Positions 37,436-39,290 of a stretch of DNA of 39,290 nucleotides are shown here, one piece after another; the first letter of the stretch is position 1; each line of letters starts with the position of its first letter. A program made the position numbers and the translations under genes. Source of the stretch: Saprospiraceae bacterium (lineage in GTDB: Bacteria > Bacteroidota > Bacteroidia > Chitinophagales > Saprospiraceae); NCBI GenBank assembly GCA_021298335.1, contig JAJTEZ010000002.1, forward strand, positions 1-39,290, given 5' to 3'. Below the pieces are notes generated by a model, which saw only the letters and a program-made list of their open reading frames with translations, made no database searches and had not been told where the DNA came from.

Positions 37436-39290
37436 TCAGTACCTGCTGTCCCTGACATAAGGAAGTTTGGCCATCCGCGACACTTCCAGGCTGGGGAAGC
37501 CAAAGTCCTCCACCACCTTACCCTGTATCAGGTAACATCCTTTTCCCTGAAACGGAAAAGCTGCCAGACTTGGCGGAAAATGAACGGTATCAAAAAATTG
37601 CCCCTCTACATCGGTCATGGTACCAAAATTCATGAGATCGCCCCGCGTAGTCGTCACAAATTTACGACACACGTAGTACCCGACCATTCGAATGGTTTTT
37701 CCAAGGTGTGACATCATCTGTCGGGCAAGTATGTCTCCCCGAAAATCTGTTTCCAGCAGATCAAAGGGGCTACACAATGGAAATCCAAGCAATTCGATTT
37801 CATCAAAAGACTGTTCATGTTTTCCCTCCTGCAGTATGGGTAAGGTGTACTGTTCCGGTTCTGTATCAAAAAAGGTAGCACAATACACCTGTTTGACCAT
37901 CGGGTTGTGCACCGCATTTTTCTCCCACATCAATTCGTACTTATTCTTTCCCGTAAACCGAAATCCACCGATTCGAATGAGGATTTCCAGTTGTTCACGA
38001 CTTATATTCACCCTGCCTGTAAAGTCCCTTAAATCACGGTAATCCCCGTTGCGGTGGCGTTCCTCCACAATCTGGTAAGCGACTTTTTTCTCCAGTTCGG
38101 CAATGTGTACAAAGCCAATATAAATGGTCGTATTGTAAATATGCGTAAGAAACCGGCTATGGTTTACACAGGGTGCTTCTATGGTCGCTCCACACATGCG
38201 GGCCTCATGTATGTATTGTTCGGTGCTGTAAAAACCTCCAAAATTATTTATGACAGCTGTCATAAATTCCAGAGGAAAGTATGTCTTGAGATAAAGACTC
38301 TGAAATGATTCTGCCGCAAAACTTGCAGAATGAGCCTTGCAGAATGAATAACCACTGAAGCTTTCAATCTGACGCCATACCTCCCTGCTCAACTCCTCCG
38401 GATATCCCCGTTCGCGACACTGAGCAAAATATTTCTCCTGCAACCTCCTGAACGTATCCGAAGTCTTCTTTTTACCTGTCATGATTCTGCGCAACACATC
38501 TGATTCGTCGAGATCCAGACCAGAAAAATGGTGTACAATTTTCATGACATCTTCCTGATATACCATCACACCAAACGTCTCACTCAAATGCTCTTCAAAT
38601 ACCGGATGGAGATACGTAAAACTGTCGGGCCGATGAAATCGCTGAATGTACTCACGCATCATCCCCGATTGGGCCACTCCTGGACGGATGATGGAACTGG
38701 CAGCCACCAGATGTACGTAATTATCGCATCTCAATTTGTGCAGTAAACCCCGCATTGCCGGTGACTCAATATAAAAACAGCCAATGCAATGCCCGGATTT
38801 CAATTTTTCACGGACTTTTGGATCCTGCTTGATGGAAGACACATTGTGAACGTCTATGGCCTTTCCCCGGTTTTCACGCACCAGTTCAACCGCATCACGG
38901 ATGTGACCCAGGCCTCGCTGTGACAACACATCGTACTTGTGATAGGCCAGATCTTCAGCGCCATACATATCAAAATGTACAACGGGAAATCCCTTGGGCA
39001 TCATCTGCAATGCTGTGTGATAATTGAGCGGGCGTTCGCTGATCAGAATACCTCCTGCGTGGATGGATAAGTAGTTTGGAAACCGCTCCATCATACGGCC
39101 ATACCGAAAGATGTGCCGTGCAAAAGGATGGTGTTTTTCCGTGGCGAGCGGCTCGTCTACAATTGTATCTATATCTGCTTTAGGCAGACCCAGCACCTTA
39201 CCCAGCTCTCGGATAATAGACTTGCCCTTAAACGTATTGTATGTGGCCAACAGCGCCGTGTGCTCCCTGCCATACCGCTTGAAAATATAA
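37436..39290 (-). CDS. DNA polymerase III alpha subunit (DnaE family, possibly the second/error-prone type); 5' part beyond window
   Basis: Reading frame open to the window end (YIFKRYGREHTALLATYNTFKGKSIIRELGKVLGLP); HAGGILIS; FDMYGAEDLAYHKYDVLSQRGLGHIRDAVELV; GVMVYQEDVMKI; FSGYSFCKAHSASFAAESFQSLYLKTYFPLEFM. Confidence 0.93.
   Translation of the reverse strand, partial: YIFKRYGREHTALLATYNTFKGKSIIRELGKVLGLPKADIDTIVDEPLATEKHHPFARHIFRYGRMMERFPNYLSIHAGGILISERPLNYHTALQMMPKGFPVVHFDMYGAEDLAYHKYDVLSQRGLGHIRDAVELVRENRGKAIDVHNVSSIKQDPKVREKLKSGHCIGCFYIESPAMRGLLHKLRCDNYVHLVAASSIIRPGVAQSGMMREYIQRFHRPDSFTYLHPVFEEHLSETFGVMVYQEDVMKIVHHFSGLDLDESDVLRRIMTGKKKTSDTFRRLQEKYFAQCRERGYPEELSREVWRQIESFSGYSFCKAHSASFAAESFQSLYLKTYFPLEFMTAVINNFGGFYSTEQYIHEARMCGATIEAPCVNHSRFLTHIYNTTIYIGFVHIAELEKKVAYQIVEERHRNGDYRDLRDFTGRVNISREQLEILIRIGGFRFTGKNKYELMWEKNAVHNPMVKQVYCATFFDTEPEQYTLPILQEGKHEQSFDEIELLGFPLCSPFDLLETDFRGDILARQMMSHLGKTIRMVGYYVCRKFVTTTRGDLMNFGTMTDVEGQFFDTVHFPPSLAAFPFQGKGCYLIQGKVVEDFGFPSLEVSRMAKLPYVRDSRY

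Noticed and set aside
1-39290. CRISPR arrays, tRNA/rRNA genes, IS elements, prophage or defence systems
   Set aside because: No regularly spaced repeats, cloverleaf-like RNA genes, transposase or phage/defence protein signatures were recognised by reading; a dedicated scan (tRNAscan, minced, ISfinder) was not possible.

Overview
The 39.3 kb window is chromosomal-type Bacteroidota DNA (Saprospiraceae/Sphingobacteriia-like gene content; taxonomy is inferred). It is coding-dense, with no rRNA, tRNA, CRISPR array or transposase recognised. Main contents: (i) a susC-susD locus with a divergent LacI-family regulator and two large FG-GAP/VCBS (CRTAC1/ASPIC-UnbV-like) lipoproteins flanking a small unknown lipoprotein (1-11.3 kb); (ii) housekeeping genes: C-terminal processing protease, truncated methylmalonyl-CoA-mutase-like protein, Nfu, YraN, TraB/GumN, RlmB, M36 metalloprotease with T9SS tail, malic enzyme, MnmG, LysE, PdxA (11.3-29.5 kb); (iii) a third FG-GAP/VCBS lipoprotein translationally coupled to a GH20 beta-hexosaminidase and a NagX/HGSNAT-like membrane protein (30.5-37.3 kb); (iv) a DnaE-family polymerase running off the right end. 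The most unusual signal is a series of lesions in otherwise well-conserved genes (MnmG C-terminus and three places in the third VCBS gene). In each, a block that should be present is missing, usually with a frame change. Two junctions fall exactly on GATC and the other two have a GATC within about 10 nt or at the likely break. I favour a cloning/assembly or deletion artefact over a new system, but it is testable. Also notable: a 47-nt nested perfect palindrome between convergent genes, a near-perfect LacI-type operator just upstream of the lacI-like gene, and a promoter placed so that mnmG mRNA would be nearly leaderless.
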